Of a stretch of 64,000 nucleotides of DNA, positions 27,134-35,058 are shown piece after piece. The notes under the pieces were generated by a model. That model worked only from the letters and a program-made list of their open reading frames with translations. It was not told the origin of the DNA and searched no databases. This DNA comes from Solidesulfovibrio magneticus RS-1 (GTDB lineage Bacteria > Desulfobacterota > Desulfovibrionia > Desulfovibrionales > Desulfovibrionaceae): contig NC_012796.1 of assembly GCF_000010665.1 (NCBI RefSeq), positions 1,550,001 to 1,614,000 on the forward strand, read 5' to 3'. The position numbers were made by a program, and so were the translations under genes. Every line of letters starts with the position of its first letter. Within the stretch, counting starts at the first letter, position 1.

Positions 27134-27395
27134 TCCGGGGCGTGGCATTTTCTGCTGCCGGCCAACGTGTAGGCCGTTCGCCGAGTCTGATGGCAGCGTG
27201 GAATTCTTGGCATCGGCGCGGCTGCGGAAAAGGGCGGACTCCACCCGCGCGAGCGGGGAAGGCACGGTAACCCCTCTTTCCCTCATGACATTAAGGGGGC
27301 TACCTCCGCCAAGCCCGTGCTCCATTGCGCCAATAGCGGCGCCTGGCGTGTCCCGGGGTGTTGGGTGTTGGCGGCGTGGCCCAGGCCGGTGTTTC

Positions 27396-27785
27396 TCAGC
27401 CGACCGTTTTGCCGCTGCCCTGGATTTGGATGACCGTGCTGTTGTCGCCGGCTGTTGCGGTCTGATGTTGGGATTTGTCGATGGAGACCGTCCCGATGAC
27501 GGCCTTGATGTCGGCGGCAAAGTCCCGGTCTTCGTCGAGGAGTCCTTCCAGGCGTCGGCGCACGGCTTTCTGCGCCACGGCATCGGTGGGATTGTTTTCC
27601 AGAGTGGCGAGGGCTTTGGTCGCTCCTTCGCCGTCCTTGGCAAAACGGTCTTTGACCAGGGCGCAAACTTTTTCCACGCCGGCCTTGCCGAGTTTGGTCG
27701 CGACGTCGGTGATGGCTGCAGTCGCCCCGGACTGGGCGGCGACCAGCGCGCTTAAGGCGAGATCGGTCAGGGAGGACAGGTCCAT
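27396..27785 (-). CDS. Hypothetical protein in TPR-protein operon
   Basis: 129 residues, no recognised family. The first 60 residues are alanine-rich and helical, the middle is charged, and the last 30 are glycine/threonine/glutamine-rich (QTATAGDNSTVIQIQG), a tail style seen in small adaptor proteins encoded beside STAND-type or TPR signalling proteins. The start at 27,785 has AAGGAGC upstream and lies 11 bases after the TPR gene, so the two are cotranscribed. The function is unknown. Confidence 0.6.
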   Translation of the reverse strand: MDLSSLTDLALSALVAAQSGATAAITDVATKLGKAGVEKVCALVKDRFAKDGEGATKALATLENNPTDAVAQKAVRRRLEGLLDEDRDFAADIKAVIGTVSIDKSQHQTATAGDNSTVIQIQGSGKTVG

Positions 27786-27796
27786 GGCGTTGCTCC

Positions 27797-28507
27797 TTAC
27801 TGTGGGCTGGGTTTGTCGGAAGGGGAAGGTTCGTCCGAGTCGCCGTCGTTGAAGAGGGCGTGGAACTGGGCTTGGGGGTTTTGTTTGAGCAGGGCGACGG
27901 CTTCCTCTCTGGAGATGGCATGGCGGAGAGAGAGCCAGGTGAGCAGGGTATTGATGGCTTTCTGCTCGAAAGCTTCAGGTAACTGGTTGGCCAAAGTAAC
28001 ATATAACTGAGCAGACTTGCGAGCGATGGGGAGCGCCTCTTCGCGTTGACCCAGGTCGCTGAGCCTGTTGGCGAGATTGTTGAGACTCCTGGCGAGGTCT
28101 GGCAGGAAGGCGTCTGGGTTGGCCTGGGTGAGTTGGCTGTAGAGTGCGGTCGATTTTTGGGCGTTTTCCAACGCCTCCGTGCGCTGGCCGGCCTCACTGA
28201 GCCTGTTGGCGAAGTTGTTGAGGCTTGTGGCGAGGATGACTCTCTGAGCAATGGAACCATCCTGTTGCTGCCGTAGGTGCTCTACGACACGTGATTGCCA
28301 TTCCACAGCCAGTTCGCGCAGAGCCGCAGTGCTCTCCGGCAATGCCCCCGTCAGCACAAGAAGCGTCTCCAGCAGTAAATCCGGCCTGTCTCCCAGGGCG
28401 CGAAGCCAAACCATGGCCCGTTGGCCGGCTGCCCTGGCCCGGCCGGAGGCATCGCTTTCAGCTCGCGGCGCAAAATTTTGCACGCACCGCACCAACACCG
28501 CTGCCAC
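27797..28507 (-). CDS. Tetratricopeptide-repeat protein, probably 5'-truncated
   Basis: About 236 residues from an in-frame GTG. Residues about 90-190 carry two recognisable TPR units with the repeated core SLNNFANRLSEAGQRTEALENAQKS and SLNNLANRLSDLGQREEALPIARKS. The C-terminus is a charged tail. Upstream of the GTG the frame stays open and protein-like (RPIHFGERPSEVAAVL) to about 28,590, where it runs into the oppositely oriented transposase fragment, so the gene probably lost its N-terminal part to that insertion. Full-length relatives often have a STAND or peptidase domain before the repeats; none is visible here. Confidence 0.6.
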   Translation of the reverse strand: MAAVLVRCVQNFAPRAESDASGRARAAGQRAMVWLRALGDRPDLLLETLLVLTGALPESTAALRELAVEWQSRVVEHLRQQQDGSIAQRVILATSLNNFANRLSEAGQRTEALENAQKSTALYSQLTQANPDAFLPDLARSLNNLANRLSDLGQREEALPIARKSAQLYVTLANQLPEAFEQKAINTLLTWLSLRHAISREEAVALLKQNPQAQFHALFNDGDSDEPSPSDKPSPQ

Positions 28508-28596
28508 TTCCGACGGCCTTTCGCCAAAATGGATTGGCCTAGGGTTTTCTTGGACACCAACTTGGCGGTATGTCTCTGCCGCTCGGGAGGTGTCGT

Positions 28597-28770
28597 ATGC
28601 AGAGAGAGGAAGGAGCGCCCAAGCGATTCTGGGCGCGTCACAAGACCCAGGCCGTGCTGCGGCTGCTTCGAGGCGAGGACATTGACTTGGTGAGCCGGGA
28701 GCTGGGGGTGACCGCCGCGACGCTGTCCCAGTGGCGCGACACCTTCCTGGAGGCCGGGGAATCGGGTCTT
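28597..28770 (+). pseudogene. Helix-turn-helix transposase N-terminal fragment
   Basis: With a good ribosome site (GGGAGG), the frame encodes MQREEGAPKRFWARHKTQAV then LRGEDIDLVSRELGVTAATLSQW, an OrfA-like helix-turn-helix of an insertion sequence. It is interrupted after GESGLN by the left end of an IS1182-family remnant. No downstream half remains. Confidence 0.7.
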
Positions 28771-29395
28771 AACAGCGTGTTGAAAAACACTGCTAAGTGA
28801 CCGAGACTCCAGCCATCGGGATGGTGGGGTAAGTCGATGGGGCTTGGCCGTCAGGGCGATCGGCAGAGGGGCGATGTCTCTGGCCTGGGATGAGATTCCC
28901 CGGTCCCGTGGGCATGCCTTTTACGGCCGTCTCCAGCAAATTCTCAGGAAATGCGGCTTCGACGCCTTCGCCGAGAAGCTGTACAAGACCTTCTATGCCG
29001 ACAAGGGGCGTCCCTCGATTCGGTCTGGTCGGTATTTTCGGATGCACCTCGTGGGGTATTTCGAGGGCATCGACAGCGAGCGCGGCATTGAGTGGAGGTG
29101 CGCCGATTCGCTTTCCCTTCGGGATTTTCTCCAGCTTCGACCAAAGAGTTGGTCCCGGATCATTCCTCGCTCAGCCGGACACGGTCCCGTCTGCCGCTGG
29201 CGACCCCCCAAGAGGTTTTCACCTGGGTTCTCAAAGTGCTCAGCAAGGATGGCTTGGTTCTTGGAAGCCGGATCGGCGTGGACGCTTCGACCATGGAGGC
29301 CAACGCAGCGCTGAAGACCATCTCCGGGACACGGGCGAGAGCTACCGGAAGATGCTCCTGCTGATGGCCAAGGAGAGCGGACTCGACTCTCCGAT
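28770..29395 (+). mobile_element. IS1182-family element, degenerate 5' part
   Basis: The segment begins with the same terminal sequence (TAACAGCGTGTTGAAAAAC) as the complete copy at 41,840 and then encodes the same transposase N-terminus (LAWDEIPRSRGHAFYGRLQQ). A one-base loss after DFLQL and a small deletion after AALKTI throw it out of frame, and similarity ends near 29,395, leaving well under half of the 1.45-kb element. A purine run of 11 or more G residues follows at about 29,421. Confidence 0.8.
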
Positions 29396-29580
29396 GTCTT
29401 TAGAAGGTTGCTCGTCGGAAGCGGGGGGGGGGGAGGGGGGGCGGGGCCACCACCACCTTTGCTTGCCACCTCCCGCGATCCGGCCTGCCGCCCCGTGGAG
29501 AGCGGCCAACCCCTTTCCTCGGGGCGATTGCCACCAATTTGCCACCACTAATGCCCATTTAATTCAAAATAATAGCCTGG

Positions 29581-29617
29581 GAAAAGAAAAAGGGCCGACG
29601 CTTTTGGCGTCAGCCCT
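29581..29617 (-). terminator. Intrinsic terminator after tRNA-Met fragment
   Basis: Read on the minus strand, AGGGC-T-GACGC, a short loop, then GCGTC-G-GCCCT is followed by TTTTTC. It lies nine bases past the CCA end of the tRNA-Met fragment and is probably the native terminator of that tRNA, marking the chromosomal side of the integration site. Confidence 0.75.
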
Positions 29618-29626
29618 TGGACTTCC

Positions 29627-29678
29627 TGGTTGCGGGGGTGGGATTTGAACCCACGGTCTTCGGGTTATGAGCCCGTCG
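29627..29678 (-). other. Attachment site: 52-bp 3' fragment of tRNA-Met(CAU)
   Basis: On the minus strand the segment reads from CGACGGGCTCATAACCCG (anticodon arm with CAU) through the T arm GGTTCAAATCC to an encoded CCA. The D arm and acceptor 5' strand are absent; the sequence beyond 29,679 is AT-rich and unrelated. This is the usual att repeat left where an element integrated into a tRNA 3' end. The tyrosine integrase gene lies on the element side. Confidence 0.85.
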
Positions 29679-29800
29679 ACCGCAATTTCCTAACCTCTTT
29701 AACTATGTCTAATTATCATTAAAAAACAAACTATTGCTGGTAAAGTTTTCGGGTGAAAATTTGATCGATCTTTGATGATATTTGACGGTTTTTAGCCTTC

Positions 29801-29880
29801 AGGTTAGGAATAGGTTAGGACGAAACGGCCGCCGCACAAGGCTTCCTAGCGGGTTGTTCGTCCTAACCTATTCCTAACCT
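29801..29880. repeat. 24-bp perfect inverted repeat, arm-type integrase sites
   Basis: AGGTTAGGAATAGGTTAGGA at 29,801 (24 bases in all) is repeated exactly in reverse at 29,857-29,880, with 32 bases between. Each arm holds two copies of AGGTTAGG, and a fifth copy is at 29,689-29,696 beside the tRNA fragment. The set lies between att core and integrase start, as arm-type binding sites do. It would also fold as a long hairpin in the integrase leader. Confidence 0.7.
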
Positions 29881-29894
29881 TTGGAGGCCAAGCC

Positions 29895-31091
29895 ATGGCG
29901 GCAAAATACACCAGGGCGCACAAGGACAAATGGCCGGGCGTCTATGTGTACGAAATGACCGAGCGCACGTTCCAGGGAAAGCCCGACCTCTGCTACATGG
30001 TCGCCTACAAAGTGGCGGGCAAGCTGCGCTGGGAAAAGGTCGGGCTCAAGTCCGAAGGCTATACGCCGCAGGTGGCGGCGGAGGTCCGGGCGGATCGAGT
30101 CAAGAAGGCCCGGCACGGCGAAGATGTCAAGACCGCCAAGGAAATCGCCCGCGACCGGGCCATGACCGACCGCACCATTGCCGAACTGGCCGACGCGTAT
30201 TTCGAAGCCAAGGGCGATGCCCTCAAAGGCGTCGTGACGGACCGCAACCGCTACGAGAAGCATGTTCGTCCGCTCCTTGGCGGATTTCGGGCCAGCAAGC
30301 TTTCGCCCTTGGACATGGCCCGGCTGCGGAAAACCATGGAAGGCCGGGCGGCGGCCACCGTCTGGAACGTCCTGGAACTCGTCCGGCGCATCGTCAATTT
30401 CGGGACCAAGGCCGGCCTGTGCCCGGCGCTCACGTTCACCATCGAAATGCCCAAGAAGGACAATGAGGTGGTGGAGTACCTTGAGCCAGAGCAGGCCGCC
30501 CGCCTCAAGGCCGTGCTGGACGAATGGCCTTCCCGGGATGCGGCCAGGATGCTCGAAGTCGCCATGTTTTCGGGCATGCGGCGCGGCGAGGTGTTCAAGC
30601 TGCGGATTCGCGACCTGGACTTTCGGGCCGGTCTCATCAGCATCAGGGATCCCAAGGGTGGCAAGACGGTGAGCGTCCCCATGAACCCCATCACCCGCGC
30701 GGCCCTGGAAGATCAGCTTGCCTGGAAGGAGGAAGCCTTCCCCGACAGCTCCTACGTGTTCCCGGGAAAGGATGGTGCCCAGCGGGTGGCGTGCAGTGCA
30801 GCCAGCCGCATCAAGCAGGCCGCCGGCATCCCGGCCCGGTTTCGCATCTTTCATGGCCTGCGCCATCATTTCGCCGTGACCCTGGCCAATTCTGGGGAAT
30901 TCACCTTGGATATGATCGGCGAGCTCCTGACCCACAAGAGCACGGCCATGACCCGCCGCTACGGCCAGTTCCTCCCGGACGCCAAGAAGCGGGCCAGCGA
31001 CAAGGCGGCCGAGCTTTTGACCAACCATGCCGGGCTGGGCAAGCCGGCGGCCACGGACAAGAAGGTGGTCGGGATCGGGGGAGGGAAGTAA
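29895..31091 (+). CDS. Tyrosine-family site-specific integrase
   Basis: 398 residues. The C-terminal catalytic domain shows the first arginine in MFSGMRRGEVFKL, then HGLRHHF (H-x-x-R) and the nucleophilic tyrosine in TAMTRRYGQFL. The N-terminal third is an AP2/DUF4102-like arm-binding domain followed by a SAM-like core-binding region. The start at 29,895 has GGAGG upstream. It stands 200 bases from the tRNA-Met att fragment and is the likely recombinase of the island that carries the CRISPR-Cas genes. Confidence 0.92.
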   Translation: MAAKYTRAHKDKWPGVYVYEMTERTFQGKPDLCYMVAYKVAGKLRWEKVGLKSEGYTPQVAAEVRADRVKKARHGEDVKTAKEIARDRAMTDRTIAELADAYFEAKGDALKGVVTDRNRYEKHVRPLLGGFRASKLSPLDMARLRKTMEGRAAATVWNVLELVRRIVNFGTKAGLCPALTFTIEMPKKDNEVVEYLEPEQAARLKAVLDEWPSRDAARMLEVAMFSGMRRGEVFKLRIRDLDFRAGLISIRDPKGGKTVSVPMNPITRAALEDQLAWKEEAFPDSSYVFPGKDGAQRVACSAASRIKQAAGIPARFRIFHGLRHHFAVTLANSGEFTLDMIGELLTHKSTAMTRRYGQFLPDAKKRASDKAAELLTNHAGLGKPAATDKKVVGIGGGK

Positions 31092-31094
31092 CCG

Positions 31095-31355
31095 ATGCCT
31101 ACCGTCAGCGTGTTTTTTGGCATCGTCATCACGATGTATTGGCGGGAGCATGGCCGTCCACATTTTCACGCCAAATATGGTGAGCACGGAGCCACGTTCG
31201 ATATCGAGACCTTGGCGATACTGACGGGAGAACTGCCCGGCCGTGCGCGGCTCATGGTTCTTGAATGGGCTTTCGAGCACAGGGCGGAGCTCATGGAAAA
31301 CTGGCGTCTGTGTCAGGAGTGGGCGAGTCCGAAACCCATAGCCCCGTTGGAGTGA
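31095..31355 (+). CDS. DUF4160 protein
   Basis: 86 residues with the DUF4160 core: FFGIVITMYWREHGRPHFHAKYGEHGA. The name of the family is recognised but its activity is not known. It begins three bases after the integrase stop and is followed three bases later by a DUF2442 gene; the two families are very often paired, and the pair has been suggested to behave like a toxin-antitoxin or accessory module on mobile elements. Confidence 0.8.
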   Translation: MPTVSVFFGIVITMYWREHGRPHFHAKYGEHGATFDIETLAILTGELPGRARLMVLEWAFEHRAELMENWRLCQEWASPKPIAPLE

Positions 31356-31358
31356 GAT

Positions 31359-31619
31359 ATGATCCCTTGGGAAGTGAAGGCCGCCAAGCCTCTGCCTGGC
31401 TACCGTCTGGAAGTGACGTTCGCGGATGGTGTGCATGGCGTCGTAGACCTCTCGGACGTGCCGCACAAGGGGGTGTTCGCCTTGTGGGATGAGCCCGGCT
31501 ATTTCGAGCAAGTGCGCGTCGACGCCGAAACCGGGACGGTGTGCTGGCCAAGCGGCGCGGACGTCGCCCCTGACGCCATGTACGAAGAGGTGAAACGGCA
31601 GCGTGCGTCCGCCGTGTGA
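31359..31619 (+). CDS. DUF2442 protein
   Basis: 86 residues. The central sequence YRLEVTFADGVHGVVDLSD, then YFEQVRVDAETGTVCWPSGADVAPD, matches DUF2442, a small beta-rich domain. It is the second gene of the DUF4160-DUF2442 pair and probably cotranscribed with the integrase. A role as partner or antitoxin is only an inference from the pairing. Confidence 0.8.
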   Translation: MIPWEVKAAKPLPGYRLEVTFADGVHGVVDLSDVPHKGVFALWDEPGYFEQVRVDAETGTVCWPSGADVAPDAMYEEVKRQRASAV

Positions 31620-31848
31620 TATTGGTCTGCGCTATCGCATGAGGGGATGACGAGAGATGGCCAGGTTCCCCCGCGTCTTCTTACGGCCTGTAAGGGAGGA
31701 GAAGCAGAGGGCTCATTCGTGACGTTGCCATGGCACAGGCCACCCGGAAAGACTTGTTTTTCTTGTCGCCCTATCTGATGATGTCTTGTATGATAAGAAA
31801 AATAGGTTGTCTGTATTGGCTGGTTCCGGCTGGCGCAGAGGATGCGCG

Positions 31849-34092
31849 ATGGCGGAGTCGGGAAGGGTGGCTGGGCAGTGGTTTGCTCACAGCATGGTGG
31901 GGGAGCCCAAGGAGACGTGGCAGACGCTTGAAGCGCATCTGGGCGGTGTGAGCAGGCAGGCCCGGGAGTTCGCCAGCCGTTTCATGGCGGGCGAGTGGGG
32001 CGCGCTAGCCGGATTGCTTCACGACGTCGGCAAATATACCGAGGCTTTTCAGCGACGTCTGGCCGGAGCTGGCGTCCGGGTCGACCATTCCTCGGCCGGC
32101 GGAAAGCTGGCCGTGGACCGCTTCAAGGGGGCGGGCAAGTTCCTCGCCTACGCCATTGCCGGCCATCATGCCGGGTTGCCGAACGGCCGCGACAATGATC
32201 TGGCTTGCCTCTCGGCCCGGCTCCAGGCCGCTGTCGTGCCCGAGCCGGCCCTGGCCCTGGCCGTCGGACCAGCGCCCGCAGCGTTGCCTTTTGCCCAGGC
32301 CCTGGGGCGCACCGGCTTTCAGTGCGCCTTTTTCATCCGCATGCTCTATTCCTGTCTGGTGGATGCCGATTTCCTTGATACGGAAGCCTTCCTCGATAAA
32401 GAGAAAAGCGCCCGGCGCGGCGGCTATCCGACGCTGGGAAGCATGACGGAGCGTCTGACCGCCCATCTTGCCGGGTTTTCCAACAAGGCCGCGCCTTCGC
32501 CCATCGATCCCTGGCGGGCCAAGGTGCTGGACTGGTGCCGGGAGGCGGCCGGCGAGAAACCGGGGCTTTTCGCCCTCACCGTGCCGACAGGGGGCGGCAA
32601 GACGCTGTCGTCCCTGGCCTTTGCCCTCAAGCACGCCCTGGCCCACGGCCTGGACCGGGTCATCTACGTCATTCCCTACACCAGCATCATCGAGCAGAAC
32701 GCCGACGTTTTTCGGCGAGCTGTGGGTGACGACGCTGTGGTGGAGCATCACAGCAATTTTGATCCCTGGAAGGAGCGCGACAGCGGCGCTTCCGAGTCCG
32801 AGCCGGCCGGCGACGAGGGGCTGGCCAAGCGCCATGAACTTGCTGCCGAGAACTGGGACGCGCCCTTGGTCGTCACCACCAGCGTGCAGTTTTTCGAGTC
32901 GCTTTTCGCCCACCGTGCATCGCGCTGCCGCAAACTGCACAATATCGCGCGCAGCGTGGTCATTCTGGACGAGGCGCAGATGCTGCCGCCCTCGCTCTTG
33001 CGGCCGTGCCTGGAGGCTCTTCGCGAGCTGCACGAGAGCTATGGCGCGACAGTGGTGCTGTGCACGGCCACCCAACCGGCGCTGACCCGGCGCGACGGGT
33101 TTGCCTTCGGCTTCGAGCCGGGACTCGTGCGTGAGATCGTGCGCGACAGGTCCGGTCTGTTCAAGGAACTCAAGCGCACGCGGGTGACGCATCTGGGCCA
33201 GCTTGCCGACGACGAGCTGGCGCTGCGTCTGCGTGGGCACGAGCAGGTGTTGTGCGTGGTCAACACCCGGGCCCACGCCCGGCGGCTCCATGGCCTGCTT
33301 GGCAAGGGAGCGGGAGTTTTTCATCTGAGCGCCAGCATGTGCCCGGCCCATCGCACGGAAAAGCTCAAGCACATCCGGGCGGCGCTAACGGCCGGGGAGC
33401 CGTGCCGGGTGGTCAGCACCCAGCTCATCGAGTGCGGCGTGGATGTGAGCTTTCCGGTGGTCTACCGGGCCGAGGCCGGGGTGGACAGCGTGGCCCAGGC
33501 GGCCGGGCGTTGCAACCGCGAGGGGGAGTTGCCCCAGGGCGCGGTGTACGTGTTTGCCGCCGAGAAAGCGCCGCCGGCCGGGGAGTTGCGCCGGGCGGCC
33601 GAGGAGGGCCAGGTGGTGCTGCGGGCCTTTGCCGATCCGCTGTCGCCCCAGGCGGTGACTGCCTATTTCGAGGCGCTTTACTGGCGCGTCGGCCCGGAAG
33701 CGCTGGACAAACGAACGGACCGAATCGCCGGGATTTTCGCCGCCCTGCAGGCAGGAGCCAACACCCTCGATTTTCCGTTTCGCACGGTCTCCCAGGAATT
33801 CCGGATGATCGAACACTTGTGCGAGCCGGTCATCATCCCCTGGGGCGAGGAAGGGGAGGACCTTGTCCGTGGGCTGGAGCATGCCGAGCACACGGGACGC
33901 CTGGCCCGGCGCGCCCAGCGGTATACGGTTCAGGTACCGGCCCGGGTGCGGGCGGCGTTGGTCGCGGACGGCGACGTGGAATGCGTTCAGGAACGGTTTT
34001 TCGTGTTGCGCCGCATGTCGCGCTATGACGACGAAGAGGGTTTGTCAGGGGAGGGGGCCGGGGTTTTTCGGGCTGAGGACTGGATACAGTAG
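31849..34092 (+). CDS. cas3: CRISPR-associated nuclease-helicase Cas3 (type I-C)
   Basis: 747 residues. The N-terminal HD nuclease has HSMV near residue 13, LLHDVGK near 55 and a later GHHAGL histidine pair. The helicase has Walker A PTGGGKTLS, DEAQMLPP as the DEAD-box variant, and STQLIECGVDVSFP plus QAAGRCNREG as motifs V and VI. Cas3 is recruited by target-bound Cascade and degrades the DNA. The start at 31,849 follows AGAGGA by seven bases and places the HD motif at the usual distance; an in-frame start at 31,786 lacks a ribosome site. It is separated from cas5c by about 310 bases holding a degenerate repeat. Confidence 0.95.
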   Translation: MAESGRVAGQWFAHSMVGEPKETWQTLEAHLGGVSRQAREFASRFMAGEWGALAGLLHDVGKYTEAFQRRLAGAGVRVDHSSAGGKLAVDRFKGAGKFLAYAIAGHHAGLPNGRDNDLACLSARLQAAVVPEPALALAVGPAPAALPFAQALGRTGFQCAFFIRMLYSCLVDADFLDTEAFLDKEKSARRGGYPTLGSMTERLTAHLAGFSNKAAPSPIDPWRAKVLDWCREAAGEKPGLFALTVPTGGGKTLSSLAFALKHALAHGLDRVIYVIPYTSIIEQNADVFRRAVGDDAVVEHHSNFDPWKERDSGASESEPAGDEGLAKRHELAAENWDAPLVVTTSVQFFESLFAHRASRCRKLHNIARSVVILDEAQMLPPSLLRPCLEALRELHESYGATVVLCTATQPALTRRDGFAFGFEPGLVREIVRDRSGLFKELKRTRVTHLGQLADDELALRLRGHEQVLCVVNTRAHARRLHGLLGKGAGVFHLSASMCPAHRTEKLKHIRAALTAGEPCRVVSTQLIECGVDVSFPVVYRAEAGVDSVAQAAGRCNREGELPQGAVYVFAAEKAPPAGELRRAAEEGQVVLRAFADPLSPQAVTAYFEALYWRVGPEALDKRTDRIAGIFAALQAGANTLDFPFRTVSQEFRMIEHLCEPVIIPWGEEGEDLVRGLEHAEHTGRLARRAQRYTVQVPARVRAALVADGDVECVQERFFVLRRMSRYDDEEGLSGEGAGVFRAEDWIQ

Positions 34093-34205
34093 CAACGCGG
34101 GTTTTCTCCGGCCGGGCGGTTGGCGGAGGAAGCCCTATAGGTGTTTGATTCCGTTTGTCTATTTATATGTCGCATGAAATATATTTTTTGTTTGATACTA
34201 AATTC

Positions 34206-34222
34206 AGTTTATCGTAAAGGCT
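34206..34222 (+). promoter_or_regulatory. Predicted target of the repeat-like guide in cas promoter region
   Basis: Seventeen bases preceded directly by TTC (34,203-34,205), the PAM typical of type I-C systems. They match the pseudo-spacer at 34,281-34,297 at 14 of 17 positions. Mismatches are at 6, 8 and 12; positions 6 and 12 are the ones not paired in type I crRNA-DNA hybrids. TTGATA at 34,192-34,197 could be a -35 element, putting the site between -35 and -10; another reading (TTGTCT at 34,155, TATATT at 34,180) would put it just after the start of transcription. Confidence 0.6.
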
Positions 34223-34235
34223 AAACGACTTCTCT

Positions 34236-34300
34236 GCAGCCCCGAGGTTTGGCTGGGGGGGCCGGGGAGTGGATTGAAACAGTTTTTTGTAGAGGCTTGT
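34236..34300 (+). ncRNA. Candidate crRNA-like regulatory RNA (degenerate repeat plus pseudo-spacer)
   Basis: GTGGATTGAAAC at 34,269-34,280 is identical to the last 12 bases of the CRISPR repeat and so contains the full 11-base 5' handle that Cas5c leaves on type I-C crRNAs. Upstream, the conserved repeat stem is replaced by looser pairing (CCCCG at about 34,240 with CGGGG at 34,263). The 17 bases that follow form a pseudo-spacer with a target 75 bp upstream. This is the layout of CreR or CreA RNAs, which guide Cascade to a promoter for repression without cleavage. The RNA would lie in the leader of the cas5c operon. Confidence 0.6.
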
Positions 34301-34401
34301 CAATGATCTTGCCCTGGGGGGAGGGAAAAGGAGGGCCGCGAATCAGGAAAAACACCCTCGGCAGTGACCATGCTCCAGCGCACACCAGCAAGGAGGTTGG
34401 C

Positions 34402-35058
34402 ATGTCCTTTGGCGTCAGACTCAAGGTCTGGGGCGATTTCGCCTGCTTCACGCGCCCCGAGATGAAATCCGAGCGCGTCTCCTATGATGTCGTCACGCCG
34501 TCGGCCGCGCGCGGCATTCTGGAGGCGATCTATTGGAAACCCGGCATTACCTGGGTCATCGACCGCATCCACGTTTTGAGCCCCATCCGTTTCACCGCCA
34601 TTCGCCGCAACGAACTCGGCGGCAAGATCCCCTACGGCAACGTCAGATCCGCCATGAAGGGCGGCGCGCCCCAGCCGCTGTTCATTGAAGACGACCGGCA
34701 GCAGCGCGCCGCGCTGGTGCTGCGCGACGTGGCCTACGGCATAGAGGCCCATTTCGAATTGACCGGCCAGGACGACAACGCCGCCAAGCATGCGGAAATG
34801 TTCAAGCGCCGGGCGCGAAACGGCCAGTGCTTCAACCAGCCGTACCTGGGCTGCCGCGAATTCCCGGCCTTTTTCGAGTGGGTGGACGGTCCCTGGCCGG
34901 ACTCGGACTTGCCAGCCCAGGACCGCGACAAGGATCTGGGTTTCATGCTCCACGACATCGATTTCGCCCACGACATGACGCCGAGGTTTTTCCGGGCCCA
35001 GCTGGCCGGCGGCGTCATCGACGTGCCCCGGTTCGACGCGGCGGAGGTGCGGACATGA
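34402..35058 (+). CDS. cas5c: Cas5c, Cascade subunit and pre-crRNA endonuclease
   Basis: 218 residues with the type I-C Cas5 (Cas5d) hallmarks: GVRLKVWGDFACFTRPEMKSERVSYDVVTPSAARG at the N-terminus (RAMP ferredoxin fold) and a basic central region. In type I-C this subunit replaces Cas6, cutting the repeat 11 bases from its 3' end and holding the 5' handle. The start at 34,402 has AAGGAGG upstream; a frame open further upstream runs through the degenerate repeat and is rejected. It overlaps cas8c by four bases. Confidence 0.93.
   Translation: MSFGVRLKVWGDFACFTRPEMKSERVSYDVVTPSAARGILEAIYWKPGITWVIDRIHVLSPIRFTAIRRNELGGKIPYGNVRSAMKGGAPQPLFIEDDRQQRAALVLRDVAYGIEAHFELTGQDDNAAKHAEMFKRRARNGQCFNQPYLGCREFPAFFEWVDGPWPDSDLPAQDRDKDLGFMLHDIDFAHDMTPRFFRAQLAGGVIDVPRFDAAEVRT

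Noticed and set aside
29421-29444. Long G-rich run as a G-quadruplex regulatory site
   Set aside because: It sits in degenerate IS debris with no adjacent promoter; homopolymer runs of this kind can also be sequencing artefacts.
29627-29678. Functional tRNA-Met gene
   Set aside because: Only the anticodon arm, T arm and 3' acceptor strand are present; the 5' half is absent, so it is an attachment-site fragment.
31720-31848. Second repeat-like element or guide target in front of cas3
   Set aside because: I looked for the repeat 3' end and for the pseudo-spacer seed after TTC and found neither.
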